Positions 19,555-28,881 of a stretch of DNA of 64,000 nucleotides are shown here, in pieces. Source of the DNA: Parvularcula sp. (GTDB lineage: Bacteria > Pseudomonadota > Alphaproteobacteria > Caulobacterales > Parvularculaceae). A program made the translations under genes and the position numbers. Location of the stretch: NCBI GenBank assembly GCA_002704915.1, contig PAIP01000034.1:417936-481935 (forward strand), written 5' to 3'. The first letter of the stretch is position 1, and each line of letters starts with the position of its first letter. The notes beneath the pieces are model-generated. The model made no database searches, was not told where the DNA came from, and saw only the letters and a list, made by a program, of their open reading frames with translations.

Positions 19555-19785
19555 AATAAAATCCCCGGCTTCTGGTGCCCCGCGGGCGAAGGCCCGCAAT
19601 TCTCAAGAATCCCGGCGCGTGAATGCTATACCGGTAGTTAGTTTTATGGGGAATAAAGTCCCCGGCTTCTGTTGCCAGGTGCTCCCCGCGCCCGAAGGGG
19701 CGCAGATCAAAGATTCCCCGGCGCCTGCGCGCCGTAAAGATGGACGGATTTACGGGACATAAAGTCCCCGGCTTCTGTTGCCAGG
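19555..19785 (-). repeat. Three-copy direct repeat (ATAAAGTCCCCGGCTTCTGTTGCCAGG-type on + strand), structured-looking units downstream of ssrA
   Basis: Copies at 19555-19579, 19651-19679 and 19758-19785; two last share 27 nt; hairpins next to the first two (GCGGGC GAAG GCCCGC; GCGCCC..GGGCGC). Confidence 0.85.
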
Positions 19786-20120
19786 CGCCGGGGGGCCCCG
19801 CCTAGCCTTGGAAAGGGGCTAGGGCTTTAAAAAGCGAACTGCTCAGCCGCGTTACGCAGCGAGAGCGAGTTCTTCCGAGTAGTTGTCGTTGGCAACTATT
19901 CAGTTGTAGCCAAATAACGGAGGCAAACCGGGCGAAAACATCGTCTTTAGACGCTCGTCGATCCTATTTCGGCCCCGCCGAAGCCTCCCCCCAAAGCTTT
20001 TCGGGAGAGGGGTTTTGGTGGAGCCGCCGGGTACCGCCCCCGGGTCCGATACGGTTATTGCACGCGTCATTTATCGCCATAGCCCGCTTGCGCGAGCACA
20101 AGAAATATAGGCTCCGGGGG
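19786..20120 (-). ncRNA. ssrA: Circularly permuted two-piece transfer-messenger RNA (ends approximate)
   Basis: Minus strand: acceptor piece ends ...GGACCCGGGGGCGGTACCCGGCGGCTCCACCA (CCA at 20016-20018); coding piece begins GGGGCCGAAATAGGATCGACG near 19976; tag ORF GCCAACGACAACTACTCGGAAGAACTCGCTCTCGCTGCGTAA at 19852-19893. Confidence 0.93.
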
Positions 20121-20243
20121 TAAAGATTTAAAGACCCGTGGCCCAAAGGCCGCGAAAAAGCGCAGGAATGTCAAGATTCTGTAATATCCATGCATTAAGT
20201 GCGCATAGCATCGGCAGGCGTTTCAGGCTGGAGCCAGGCGGCT

Positions 20244-20519
20244 ATGGAATCGGGCGACTTCAAGAAGTGGCGCAAATCGCTGGGCCTGTCCCAGAAAGAC
20301 GCAGCCAATCTCCTCGGCCTCAAGCGCCGAATGATCCAATATTACGAAAAAGGCGAGCGCGACGGGGAAAAAGTGAAAATTCCCCGTTCGGTCCGGCTTG
20401 CCTGCTATGCGATCGCGCAAGGGGTCGAAGATTACAACGGTCCAAACCGCAAGCTTCACCTGCGGGACAAAACCGATAAAGAAATAAAGATAGAGGCGAA
20501 GGAAGCCGAGCCGGCCTAA
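20244..20519 (+). CDS. Helix-turn-helix DNA-binding protein
   Basis: MESGDFKKWRKSLGLSQKDAANLLGLKRRMIQYYEKGER, XRE-like HTH. Confidence 0.85.
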   Translation: MESGDFKKWRKSLGLSQKDAANLLGLKRRMIQYYEKGERDGEKVKIPRSVRLACYAIAQGVEDYNGPNRKLHLRDKTDKEIKIEAKEAEPA

Positions 20520-20542
20520 AGCAGTCGCCGGGTTGCGTTCAC

Positions 20543-20614
20543 GCCTTCGATCCTTTGAGATGTAAAAATCTCTTCATCATGAGGGACGCGCAGCGCCGTC
20601 TCGAAGGATGAAGG
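20543..20614. repeat. Palindromic intergenic element, same family as 1982 and 16885
   Basis: TTCATCATGAGGGACG...CGTCTCGAAGGATGAAGG plus an extra half CCTTCGATCCTTTGAGA. Confidence 0.7.
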
Positions 20615-20645
20615 CTATATAGGCCGAAATAATATTTTTTGAGAA

Positions 20646-22151
20646 CTACTCGCCTGGCGCTCCAGCATCCGGGTCGTCTGGGCCCGTATCCGCGTCCGGC
20701 GGATTAAAGGGCAGGGTTTCGGGCGTATCCGCCTCGCCTTGTTCATGCCCTGAGATTTCAGGAGCGGGCGCGACGTTCGGGTTTTCATAATGCCAATAGC
20801 TGTTTGCTTCCCGGGCGCGCGAAACGCCATCGCGAATGGCGGCGGCTTCGGGGTGGTTGTCGAGGGCCAGCAATTTGTCGAGCGCATCATCGCCATAATC
20901 GCCGAGCCGGAAACGCAGATATCCGTAGTCGAAATCCTCCGCTGTGATGCGCTCTTTGGCGAGGAGATTGTATTGGCTTCTCGCGCTGATCGCCCAAGGG
21001 TTGGCGAGCGGCGTTGCAAGCAGGATCAACACCGCCACCCACAGCGCCGCCATCGCCGTGTTCAAGGGGCCCACAAGCGGCATCCATTTTTTGCCGCGCC
21101 AGTTCGCTTCAGTCGCCAGGCCGGCAAGGCAGACGATGGAATAAGCGGCGACGAGAGCGTTGACGGCGAGACCTGCGATCCGCGGCGGCGTCAGGCCGTA
21201 ATCCTCAACCCGCAGGGAAAAGGCGTAGAAGGCGAGAAGGGCGTAGACCGGGAATCCGATCAGCGTGATGAGCGTGGGTATCCGCAGCCACAGGGGCGGC
21301 GGCCCGCCTTCGCCGTTTTGATAGACGCCGTTGAAAATCAGCATGCCGAGAAGGGCGAGCCCCATCATCCATGCGCTCGGATAAGGCCGGTCGAAAACGA
21401 CGCCAACCCCTTTGACGGCGAAAACGATGAGCAAAGTCACCGTAAACACCGCAGTGATGATCATCAAAATGCGCGCAAGCAGCAAAAGAACATAGCGCAG
21501 CGCGCCGAGCAGCGACTGCAGTCCGCGCATCATCGCGATCGACAATCCGCCAATGGCGCCCAAAAACGGCAGGATGAACCAGGGTTCCTGAAACAGCTTA
21601 TTGAAGAAGCTGACATCGAGCTGCTTCAAAAGAAGCGCCCAGGCGAACAGGAGCAGGAGCGCCAACAAGGCGAACAGTTTCGCGCCGCCGGCGATCAGGG
21701 GCATGGTGACGCCGTGAAAGAAGACATTCCCATAGGCGGGGGGGACGCCGGTCTCCTGCGCGGCTTTGACAAGCGTCACAAGCAAATAAGCGCAGAGAGC
21801 GCGGCTGACGAAAAACCAGAAGAAGGTTGGAAAATCCGTGAGGTTTTGCGGATCGCTCGCGGCGACGCTGGCGATGAACAAGTCGGGGGGCGCCAGCAGT
21901 GCGGCGATTGCAAGAGCGCCGGCGCCAGCCTTGAAAAATGCGCCTTTTTCGGCAAGCAGCAGATAAGACGCCGCCAGGGTTCCAATGAAGAACAGCGCCG
22001 TGATCGCCAGCGGCCGGTCGTCATGGCCGTCGATCCAGAATTCGGTGATGCCGTAAACCGCAAGGCCGGCGAGGAAGCCGATGAGGAGGCCGGGCAGGGC
22101 GAGACCCTTGCCGCCGGTCTCAGGCGCAAACGCCTCGTTGTCTTCCGCCAT
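20646..22151 (-). CDS. Multi-TM membrane protein, DUF4153-like
   Basis: About 500 aa with about 12 hydrophobic segments and a C-terminal soluble tail. Confidence 0.65.
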   Translation of the reverse strand: MAEDNEAFAPETGGKGLALPGLLIGFLAGLAVYGITEFWIDGHDDRPLAITALFFIGTLAASYLLLAEKGAFFKAGAGALAIAALLAPPDLFIASVAASDPQNLTDFPTFFWFFVSRALCAYLLVTLVKAAQETGVPPAYGNVFFHGVTMPLIAGGAKLFALLALLLLFAWALLLKQLDVSFFNKLFQEPWFILPFLGAIGGLSIAMMRGLQSLLGALRYVLLLLARILMIITAVFTVTLLIVFAVKGVGVVFDRPYPSAWMMGLALLGMLIFNGVYQNGEGGPPPLWLRIPTLITLIGFPVYALLAFYAFSLRVEDYGLTPPRIAGLAVNALVAAYSIVCLAGLATEANWRGKKWMPLVGPLNTAMAALWVAVLILLATPLANPWAISARSQYNLLAKERITAEDFDYGYLRFRLGDYGDDALDKLLALDNHPEAAAIRDGVSRAREANSYWHYENPNVAPAPEISGHEQGEADTPETLPFNPPDADTGPDDPDAGAPGE

Positions 22152-22277
22152 GTCACCCCTCTATGCGGCCCCGTCGCGCCCGGCGACACTACCATCGGGA
22201 GCGCCGGGGAAAAAGCGGCATTGGCCGCGCAGCCTGACACGCTATGCTGCGCAGGAAACAGGAGATTCGCGGCGTTT

Positions 22278-23072
22278 ATGCGACAATATCTTGACCTTCT
22301 GGCGCGTGTTCTGGAAGCGGGCGATGCGCGCATCGACCGCACCGGCGTCGGCACGCGCGCCGTTTTCGGCCATCAGATGCGGTTCGATCTCGCCAATGGC
22401 TTCCCGCTTTTGACGACGAAAAAGCTCCATACGAAATCCATCGTGCATGAACTTCTTTGGTTTCTCTCCGGCGACACCAATATCCGTTATCTGAAAGAGC
22501 ATGGCGTTTCCATCTGGGACGAATGGGCGGATGAAAACGGCGACCTCGGTCCGGTCTATGGCCGGCAGTGGCGGTCATGGGCGGCGCCGGACGGCCGAGC
22601 GATCGATCAGATCGAGTGGGTCGTCAATGAAATAAAGACCAATCCGTCATCGCGACGGCTCGTGGTCAGCGCATGGAACCCGGCCGATCTTGGCGCCATG
22701 GCCCTCGCGCCGTGTCACTGTCTGTTTCAGTTCTTTGTCGCCGATGGGCGTTTGTCGTGCCAGCTCTATCAGCGCTCCGGCGATGTTTTTCTCGGCGTGC
22801 CGTTCAACATCGCTTCTTACGCGTTGCTCACCGCGATGGTCGCGCAGGTCTGCGATCTTGAACAAGGGGAATTCATCCACACGCTCGGCGACGCGCATCT
22901 TTATTCAAATCATGTGGAGCAGGCGCGCGAGCAACTGAAGCGCAAGCCCGGCCCTTTGCCGAAACTTGTTCTCAATCCGGACGTCAAAGACATTTTTGCT
23001 TTCCGTTTTGAAGACATCGCCATCGAAGATTACAAGGCGCAGGCCCATATCAGGGCGCCGGTGGCGGTATGA
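22278..23072 (+). CDS. thyA: Thymidylate synthase
   Basis: 264 aa; [38 protein letters not shown]-type motif HLYSNH. Confidence 0.98.
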   Translation: MRQYLDLLARVLEAGDARIDRTGVGTRAVFGHQMRFDLANGFPLLTTKKLHTKSIVHELLWFLSGDTNIRYLKEHGVSIWDEWADENGDLGPVYGRQWRSWAAPDGRAIDQIEWVVNEIKTNPSSRRLVVSAWNPADLGAMALAPCHCLFQFFVADGRLSCQLYQRSGDVFLGVPFNIASYALLTAMVAQVCDLEQGEFIHTLGDAHLYSNHVEQAREQLKRKPGPLPKLVLNPDVKDIFAFRFEDIAIEDYKAQAHIRAPVAV

Positions 23073-23551
23073 ACATCACGATCCGGCGCGCCCTCGCGGG
23101 GGATGAAGGGCTGATTCTCAGCTTCATCCGCGAGCTGGCGACCTATGAAAAACTCTCCCACGAAGTCGTCGCCACGGAGGAGCATCTGGGTCGCACGCTG
23201 TTTTGCGATGCGCCGAAAGCCTTTGCCCTGATCGCGGAAGAGGACGGCGAGCCGGTCGGCTTTGCACTTTATTTCTTCAACTATTCGACCTTTCTCGGAA
23301 AGCACGGGCTCTATCTGGAAGATCTTTACGTGCGCGAAAGCGCGCGCGGGCGCGGCGCCGGCAAAGCGCTTCTGGCGGCGCTGGCGCGCATTGCACTCGA
23401 CCACGATTGCGGGCGCATGGAATGGTCTGTGCTCGACTGGAATGCTCCGTCGGTCGCTTTTTACAAATCCCTCGGCGCCGAGCCCATGGACGAATGGACG
23501 GTGTACCGTCTGACCGGCGCATCGCTTGAGCATCTGGCGAAGGGCGAATGA
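23069..23551 (+). CDS. GNAT family N-acetyltransferase
   Basis: [29 protein letters not shown] acetyl-CoA binding motif; ATGA overlap with thyA. Confidence 0.9.
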   Translation: MNITIRRALAGDEGLILSFIRELATYEKLSHEVVATEEHLGRTLFCDAPKAFALIAEEDGEPVGFALYFFNYSTFLGKHGLYLEDLYVRESARGRGAGKALLAALARIALDHDCGRMEWSVLDWNAPSVAFYKSLGAEPMDEWTVYRLTGASLEHLAKGE

Positions 23552-24063
23552 AGGGCGCGCGTCTTTGTCACGCCGTCGCCGTTGCGCGCAATGGCGTCAT
23601 CGGCGCCGATGGCGGCCTCGCCTGGCGGATTTCGGATGACTTGAAACAGTTCAAGGCGGCGACCGTCGGCAAGCCGGTCATCATGGGCCGCAAGACATTC
23701 GAATCCATCGGCCGGCCGCTCCCCGAAAGGGACAATATCGTGATTACGCGCTCGCCGGATTTTCTGAAGGAAGGCGTGTTCATCGCCCGCACAATCGACG
23801 GCGCCGTCAAACTGGCGAGGGAGCTTGCGGCGGAGCGGGGCGTTGACGAAATCCCGATCATTGGCGGCGCTGAAATATACGCTCAGACGCTCGCCCGGAC
23901 CGAGCGCATCTATCTCACCCGGGTCGATGCTGATGTGGAAGGCGATGTTCGCTATCCCGACCTTGATTCGCGCCGGTGGCGCGAAAAGCTTGTGGGCGCC
24001 TGCGAAAAAAATGCCCGGAATGAGTATGCTTGCGAATTTTTCATTCTCGACCGCAAGTCCTGA
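23548..24063 (+). CDS. folA: Dihydrofolate reductase
   Basis: VAVARNGVIGADGGLAWRISDDLKQFKAATVGKPVIMGRKTFESIGRPLPERDNIVITR. Confidence 0.96.
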   Translation: MKGARLCHAVAVARNGVIGADGGLAWRISDDLKQFKAATVGKPVIMGRKTFESIGRPLPERDNIVITRSPDFLKEGVFIARTIDGAVKLARELAAERGVDEIPIIGGAEIYAQTLARTERIYLTRVDADVEGDVRYPDLDSRRWREKLVGACEKNARNEYACEFFILDRKS

Positions 24064-24242
24064 ACCAACTCCAAAAAGGCCCAATTTTTAGGAATTTTGG
24101 CGACCCCGCATTCACAGATCATGCGTTAAAATAGGCCGTTTCAGTCTTAAGGCTCCAACCTGCCAGTTATATAGCGTAAGTTCGAGATTTGAGGCGCCTT
24201 GACGGACAAGCTGGGGCGCAACGGAAGACGGAGGAGGGGGAT

Positions 24243-25442
24243 ATGAGAATTGCGGCGACAGCATTGGCGCTAGTCGGTGCGCTTGCTGCAACGGGCGTGG
24301 TCGAAAGCGCAGAGGCGAAAGCCGTCTGCACGCGCGGCGCCGATGCGCGCACCATCGAAATCATATCGCCGGGCGTCGTCGGAGAAAGCTGCGATGTACG
24401 CTACACCCGTTCCGGCAACGCGTCCGTTCCCTATCACGCCGACAACGCCTCCGATTTCTGCGCCCGAAAAGCAAGAGAGTTGGCGACGCGTCTGGCTGCG
24501 TCGGGCTTTGTCTGCGTAGAGGCCGCCCCGGCCTTGCGTGCTGACACATCGCCACCGGCCTCTGACTTTGTGGTTGAGGCAAAGCGCGCCGAGACAGAAC
24601 CGGAAGCCGCAGCGTCGGACCCCGCGCCGCAGGAGACGCTGATGGAAGAGCCCGCCCCGGTCGAGGTTGCGGCAGCCGAACCCGCGCCCTCCGAACCGCC
24701 AGCGGCGGCTACAGAACCTCTTGCGGCAAATCATGTTGCAACTGAAGACGAGACTGGCGCGCTCGAAGATGAAATGAGCAGGATTCTCGCGCAGCCTGTT
24801 GCTGAACCGATCACAGGCGAACCTGCGCAATTGGTGGCGCAACGTTCGCCGCCGCCCTCGCAGCCGCAAGCAACTCCCGTGGGGCGCATGGTTGGCGCCG
24901 AACCGGAAGAACCGCGTCCCGCGATTGAGGTGACGCAGGCAAGCTTGCAGGAGACTGCCCCCGCGCCTGAGGCCAACCCAGAACCCGAGACGAAAACCGA
25001 GCCTGCGCCGCAGCCGGCAGCCGCGCCGCAGCAGGCGAAGAAGACGGAAGCGTCAAAACTGCGCGAACCGGCCGATGTCATTCGCGCCACGCTGCGGGCT
25101 CAGATCGCGGCCTGGAATGAGGGCGATCTTGACGGCTTTATGGACGCCTACTGGAAAAGCGATGATCTGAAATTCGTATCCGGCGTGAATGTCACCAAAG
25201 GCTGGAACGCCACCATGAAACGCTATCGCGATCGTTACGCGGGAGGCGAGGGTCTTGGCCAGCTTGGCTTCGAGAAGCTCGATGTGGAAATGCTCACGGA
25301 TGACGTTGCGACGGTGACAGGGCGTTTCAATCTTGCGCGTGGCGGCGAAACTTCAAGCGGGGCCTTTTCGCTTGTGATGCGCCGCGACGCAGGCGCCTGG
25401 AAGATCGTCCACGATCATACGACGCCCGATCCTGCGCCGTAA
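24243..25442 (+). CDS. Secreted protein with long Ala/Glu/Pro-rich linker and C-terminal NTF2/SnoaL-like domain
   Basis: Signal peptide-like N-terminus; low-complexity middle; C-terminal IRATLRAQIAAWNEGDLDGFMDAYWKSDDLKFVSG... Confidence 0.7.
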   Translation: MRIAATALALVGALAATGVVESAEAKAVCTRGADARTIEIISPGVVGESCDVRYTRSGNASVPYHADNASDFCARKARELATRLAASGFVCVEAAPALRADTSPPASDFVVEAKRAETEPEAAASDPAPQETLMEEPAPVEVAAAEPAPSEPPAAATEPLAANHVATEDETGALEDEMSRILAQPVAEPITGEPAQLVAQRSPPPSQPQATPVGRMVGAEPEEPRPAIEVTQASLQETAPAPEANPEPETKTEPAPQPAAAPQQAKKTEASKLREPADVIRATLRAQIAAWNEGDLDGFMDAYWKSDDLKFVSGVNVTKGWNATMKRYRDRYAGGEGLGQLGFEKLDVEMLTDDVATVTGRFNLARGGETSSGAFSLVMRRDAGAWKIVHDHTTPDPAP

Positions 25443-25449
25443 GTCGCGC

Positions 25450-26544
25450 TCAGGCGAGTTTCACGAATTTCGCGATGTCTTCCGCGAGCTCATGGAACGT
25501 TTTCGCGGCGGCATGATCGGTTGCAGCGACAGGCCGTCCGTCATCGGAGGCCTGACGCAAATCCGGGAACAATGGAATGGCTCCCATAAACGGAGCGCCT
25601 AATTCTTTCGCCGCGCGTTCTGCGCCGCCTTCTCCGAACAGAAACTGTTTCGCGCCGTCCGGCCCTTCGAGCCAGGACATGTTTTCAATCACGCCGATCA
25701 ACGGCGTCTCGGTCTGGCGGAAGAGATGCACGCCCCGGCGCACATCTGCCAGCGCCATTTCCTGCGGCGTTGAGACAATGACCGCGCCGGAGAGCTTTTT
25801 CGATTGAATGAGCGAGATATGCGCATCGCCCGTGCCCGGCGGCGTATCCACGAGAAGAATGTCGAGCTCGCCCCAATCCACATCGCTCATGAGCTGACGC
25901 AAGGCCCCCATCACCATGGGGCCGCGCCAGGCGACGGCCTGGTCCGGATCGAGAAGAAAACCGATGGACATGAGCTTGACGCCAAACGCCTCGAACGGGA
26001 CGATCTTGTTGTCGCGCATTTGCGGTTTGCCATCGATGCCGAACAGGGTCGGCAAGGACGGCCCGTAAATGTCGGCGTCGAGAAGGCCGACTTTCAGTCC
26101 GCGAGCCGCAAGCGAAACGGCGAGATTTGCAGCAACGGTCGATTTGCCGACGCCGCCCTTGCCCGAGGCGATGGCGACCATGGATTTGACGCCGGAAAGC
26201 GCCTCGCCGGCGGTCTCAATGCGAGGCTTTTGTTTCAAGCCAAAAGGATTGTCATGGCCGCCGCCAGAGGGCTTTTGCTTTGCCTGCCCGGCGCTGTGGG
26301 CGGTGGCGACGGCGGAGACGCCTGTGACGCCCGGCACGGAGCGGGCCGCGTCTTCGGCGGCTTTCAGCAGTCCTTCGGCGGCCTGCCTGTCCCGATCCGG
26401 GACTTCCAGCGTGAAGCGGACACGGCCGCTGTCATCCGCGGAGAGCCCTCCTACGGCCCCGGCGGAGACGATATTGCGCCCGGAAGCCGGGTCTCTTATG
26501 GCGGAGAGGGCGGCGCGAACGCGCAGGATCAGGCTGTCAGGCAA
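25450..26544 (-). CDS. apbC: Mrp/NBP35 family ATP-binding protein (Fe-S carrier)
   Basis: VAIASGKGGVGKSTVAANLAVSLA; DILLVDTPPGTGDAHISL. Confidence 0.95.
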   Translation of the reverse strand: MPDSLILRVRAALSAIRDPASGRNIVSAGAVGGLSADDSGRVRFTLEVPDRDRQAAEGLLKAAEDAARSVPGVTGVSAVATAHSAGQAKQKPSGGGHDNPFGLKQKPRIETAGEALSGVKSMVAIASGKGGVGKSTVAANLAVSLAARGLKVGLLDADIYGPSLPTLFGIDGKPQMRDNKIVPFEAFGVKLMSIGFLLDPDQAVAWRGPMVMGALRQLMSDVDWGELDILLVDTPPGTGDAHISLIQSKKLSGAVIVSTPQEMALADVRRGVHLFRQTETPLIGVIENMSWLEGPDGAKQFLFGEGGAERAAKELGAPFMGAIPLFPDLRQASDDGRPVAATDHAAAKTFHELAEDIAKFVKLA

Positions 26545-26700
26545 GCGAGTATCCCTTGAAATCCTTCAAAAAAGCGCAGCGGGCGCGTTGCGCCCGGCAG
26601 ATTCGGTAACATATATACGGCGCAAATCTGGTTCTTCCACCGGCGCCCGCCCAACAAAGGGTCGCGAGGGCGCTAAAATCTTCACGAGAGAGAGGCTTGA

Positions 26701-27879
26701 ATGCCCTGGCAAGACAATTCCGGCAATCGCGGCGGCGGCCGCGGACCCTGGGGGCAACCGCCCCGCGGCGGCAATGGCGGCTCCAACAATAATGGCGGCG
26801 GCCGAGGCGAGCCGCCCGATCTCGAAGATCTGCTCCAGGCATCCCGTCAACGTCTGAAGCGCGCGTTCCCGCAAGGCGGGCGTGGCGGCGGCGGTCAAGG
26901 CGGCGGCGGCGGTTTTCAGCTCAACAAATCTACTGGCGGATTGATCGCCGGCGGTCTCGTCGCCCTGTGGCTGATCAGCGGCTTCTATCAGGTCGACACA
27001 AAGGAGCTCGCGGTCGTCACAACCTTCGGCGAGTATCAAAGGGTGACCGGGCCGGGCCTGCATTGGCGGTTTCCATCGCCCATTCAGAATGTGCGCAAGG
27101 AGCCGGTTGAAACGCAGAATGAAATGTCGATCCCGGCAACGACGCGCCGCGGCGGCGCTATTCCCGAAGGTCTCATGCTCACCGGCGACAAGAATATTGT
27201 CGACGTAGCTTTTGTCGTGCAGTGGAAAATCAAATCCGGCCGCGTGGCTGACGAGGGCGACGACCTGCCGGGTGTCGCGCAGTATATTTTCAATATCGAC
27301 AATCCTGAAGATTTGGTGCGCACGATCAGTGAAGCCTCCATGCGTGAGGTCGTCGGCCGCAACACGCTTGATTACGTTCAGACGGAAGGGCGCGCGGAAG
27401 TGGCTCAGGAAAGCAAGGAGCTTATTCAGTCCGCTCTCGACGCTTATGAAGCCGGCATTGAAATCAACCGCGTCAACCTCACCCTGGCGGAGCCGCCCAC
27501 CGATGAGGTTAACGAGGCGTTTCGCGACGTTCAGGCTGCGGAACAAAACCAGGCTACGGTTATTCAACAGGCGCGTCAGTACACAAACCAGGTCGTGCCG
27601 GAAGCGCGCGGTCAGGCGCAGCGTATTCTCGAAGAAGCCGGCGCCTATGCGGCGGAACGCACAGCCGATGCCCGCGGTCAGGCCGCTCGCTTCAACGAGA
27701 TTTACGCCGAATACGCCCAGGCGCCGGAAGTCACGCGCCAGCGCATGTATCTGGAAACCGTGGAGCGCGTTTTAGGCGACATGGACAAGATCATTGTCGA
27801 GGAAGGCGCGGGCTCGGGGGTGGTGCCTTATCTGCCTCTTGATCAGGTGCGCCGACAGCAGCAAGGAGGGAGCAACTAA
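26701..27879 (+). CDS. hflK: HflK, FtsH protease modulator
   Basis: Gly/Asn-rich N-terminus, TM, SPFH domain; followed by hflC. Confidence 0.96.
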   Translation: MPWQDNSGNRGGGRGPWGQPPRGGNGGSNNNGGGRGEPPDLEDLLQASRQRLKRAFPQGGRGGGGQGGGGGFQLNKSTGGLIAGGLVALWLISGFYQVDTKELAVVTTFGEYQRVTGPGLHWRFPSPIQNVRKEPVETQNEMSIPATTRRGGAIPEGLMLTGDKNIVDVAFVVQWKIKSGRVADEGDDLPGVAQYIFNIDNPEDLVRTISEASMREVVGRNTLDYVQTEGRAEVAQESKELIQSALDAYEAGIEINRVNLTLAEPPTDEVNEAFRDVQAAEQNQATVIQQARQYTNQVVPEARGQAQRILEEAGAYAAERTADARGQAARFNEIYAEYAQAPEVTRQRMYLETVERVLGDMDKIIVEEGAGSGVVPYLPLDQVRRQQQGGSN

Positions 27880-27880
27880 A

Positions 27881-28756
27881 ATGAACAGATTATCTCTTCC
27901 CCTCATAGGCATCGTTCTTGCCGTGGTGCTCGTCATCCTGTTCAACTCGGCGTTCATCGTTCCTGAAACGCATTCGGCGCTGGTGTTCCGGTTCGGCGAA
28001 CCGAAAAATCAGTACACGGAGGCGGGATTGCGGTTCAAAACGCCTTTCATCGAAAATGTCCGCTTTATCGACCAGCGAAACCGCAATCTCGATCAGGAGC
28101 CGACGGAAATTATCGCCCGCAATCAGGAACGCCTGATTGTCGACGCCTTTGCGCGTTATAAAATTACCGATCCGTTGCTGTTCTATCAGCGCGTCAGCAA
28201 TGAAGAGCGCGGCGAGCGGCGCCTCGGGTCCATTCTCGAAGACTCGATCCGCGCCGTGCTCGGCTCCGTCACGGTTGACGAAATCATCTCCGAACGGCGC
28301 AGCGAGCTGATGGGGCAGATTCAGGAGCAGCTCACGACATCTGCCCGTCCCCTTGGCGTCGAAATTATTGATGTGAAGATCCGCCGGGCTGATCTTCCGC
28401 AGACGAACTCTGAGGCGGTGTTTCAGCGCATGATCGCCGAACGCCGGCAGCTCGCCCAGCAATATCGCTCCGAAGGTAATGAGCGGGCGAACCAGATTCG
28501 CGCCCAGGCCGACCGTCAGGTCATCGAGATCAAGGCCCAGGCCGAAGAAGAAGCGCAGAAAATTCGTGGCTCCGCGGACGCGCAGCGAAACGCGATTTTC
28601 GCCAGCGCCTACGGCAAGGATCCGGAGTTCTTCGCCTTCTACCGCTCGCTGCTCGCATACGAAGAAGCGCTGCAGGACGGTGAAACCACAATCCTGCTCT
28701 CGCCGGAAAGCGAATTTTTCCGGTATTTCAATAACTTGCAAGGAAACCGTCAATAA
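27881..28756 (+). CDS. hflC: HflC, FtsH protease modulator
   Basis: SPFH domain protein; IDVKIRRADLP. Confidence 0.96.
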   Translation: MNRLSLPLIGIVLAVVLVILFNSAFIVPETHSALVFRFGEPKNQYTEAGLRFKTPFIENVRFIDQRNRNLDQEPTEIIARNQERLIVDAFARYKITDPLLFYQRVSNEERGERRLGSILEDSIRAVLGSVTVDEIISERRSELMGQIQEQLTTSARPLGVEIIDVKIRRADLPQTNSEAVFQRMIAERRQLAQQYRSEGNERANQIRAQADRQVIEIKAQAEEEAQKIRGSADAQRNAIFASAYGKDPEFFAFYRSLLAYEEALQDGETTILLSPESEFFRYFNNLQGNRQ

Positions 28757-28790
28757 ATCCGCTGTGTTCGGTCAAATTGATGCGAAATCG

Positions 28791-28830
28791 GCCCGCCCGC
28801 CCGCAAGAAAGTTTGCGGGCGGGCGGCTTT
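28791..28830 (+). terminator. Strong GC hairpin after hflC
   Basis: GCCCGCCCGCAA-gaaag-TTTGCGGGCGGGC stem-loop. Confidence 0.6.
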
Positions 28831-28881
28831 GCGTTAACCTGATAAATCTAAGGTTTGGTTCCGGGGAAAGAAGAGGCGGTT

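Noticed and set aside
19555-19785. CRISPR-like array
   Set aside because: Only three copies, ~100-bp spacing with unequal conserved hairpins in the spacers; no cas genes.
20790-22277. Long N-terminal extension of thyA in the ORF track
   Set aside because: The extension is antisense to the DUF4153-like membrane protein; ThyA starts at 22278 with the expected 264-aa length.
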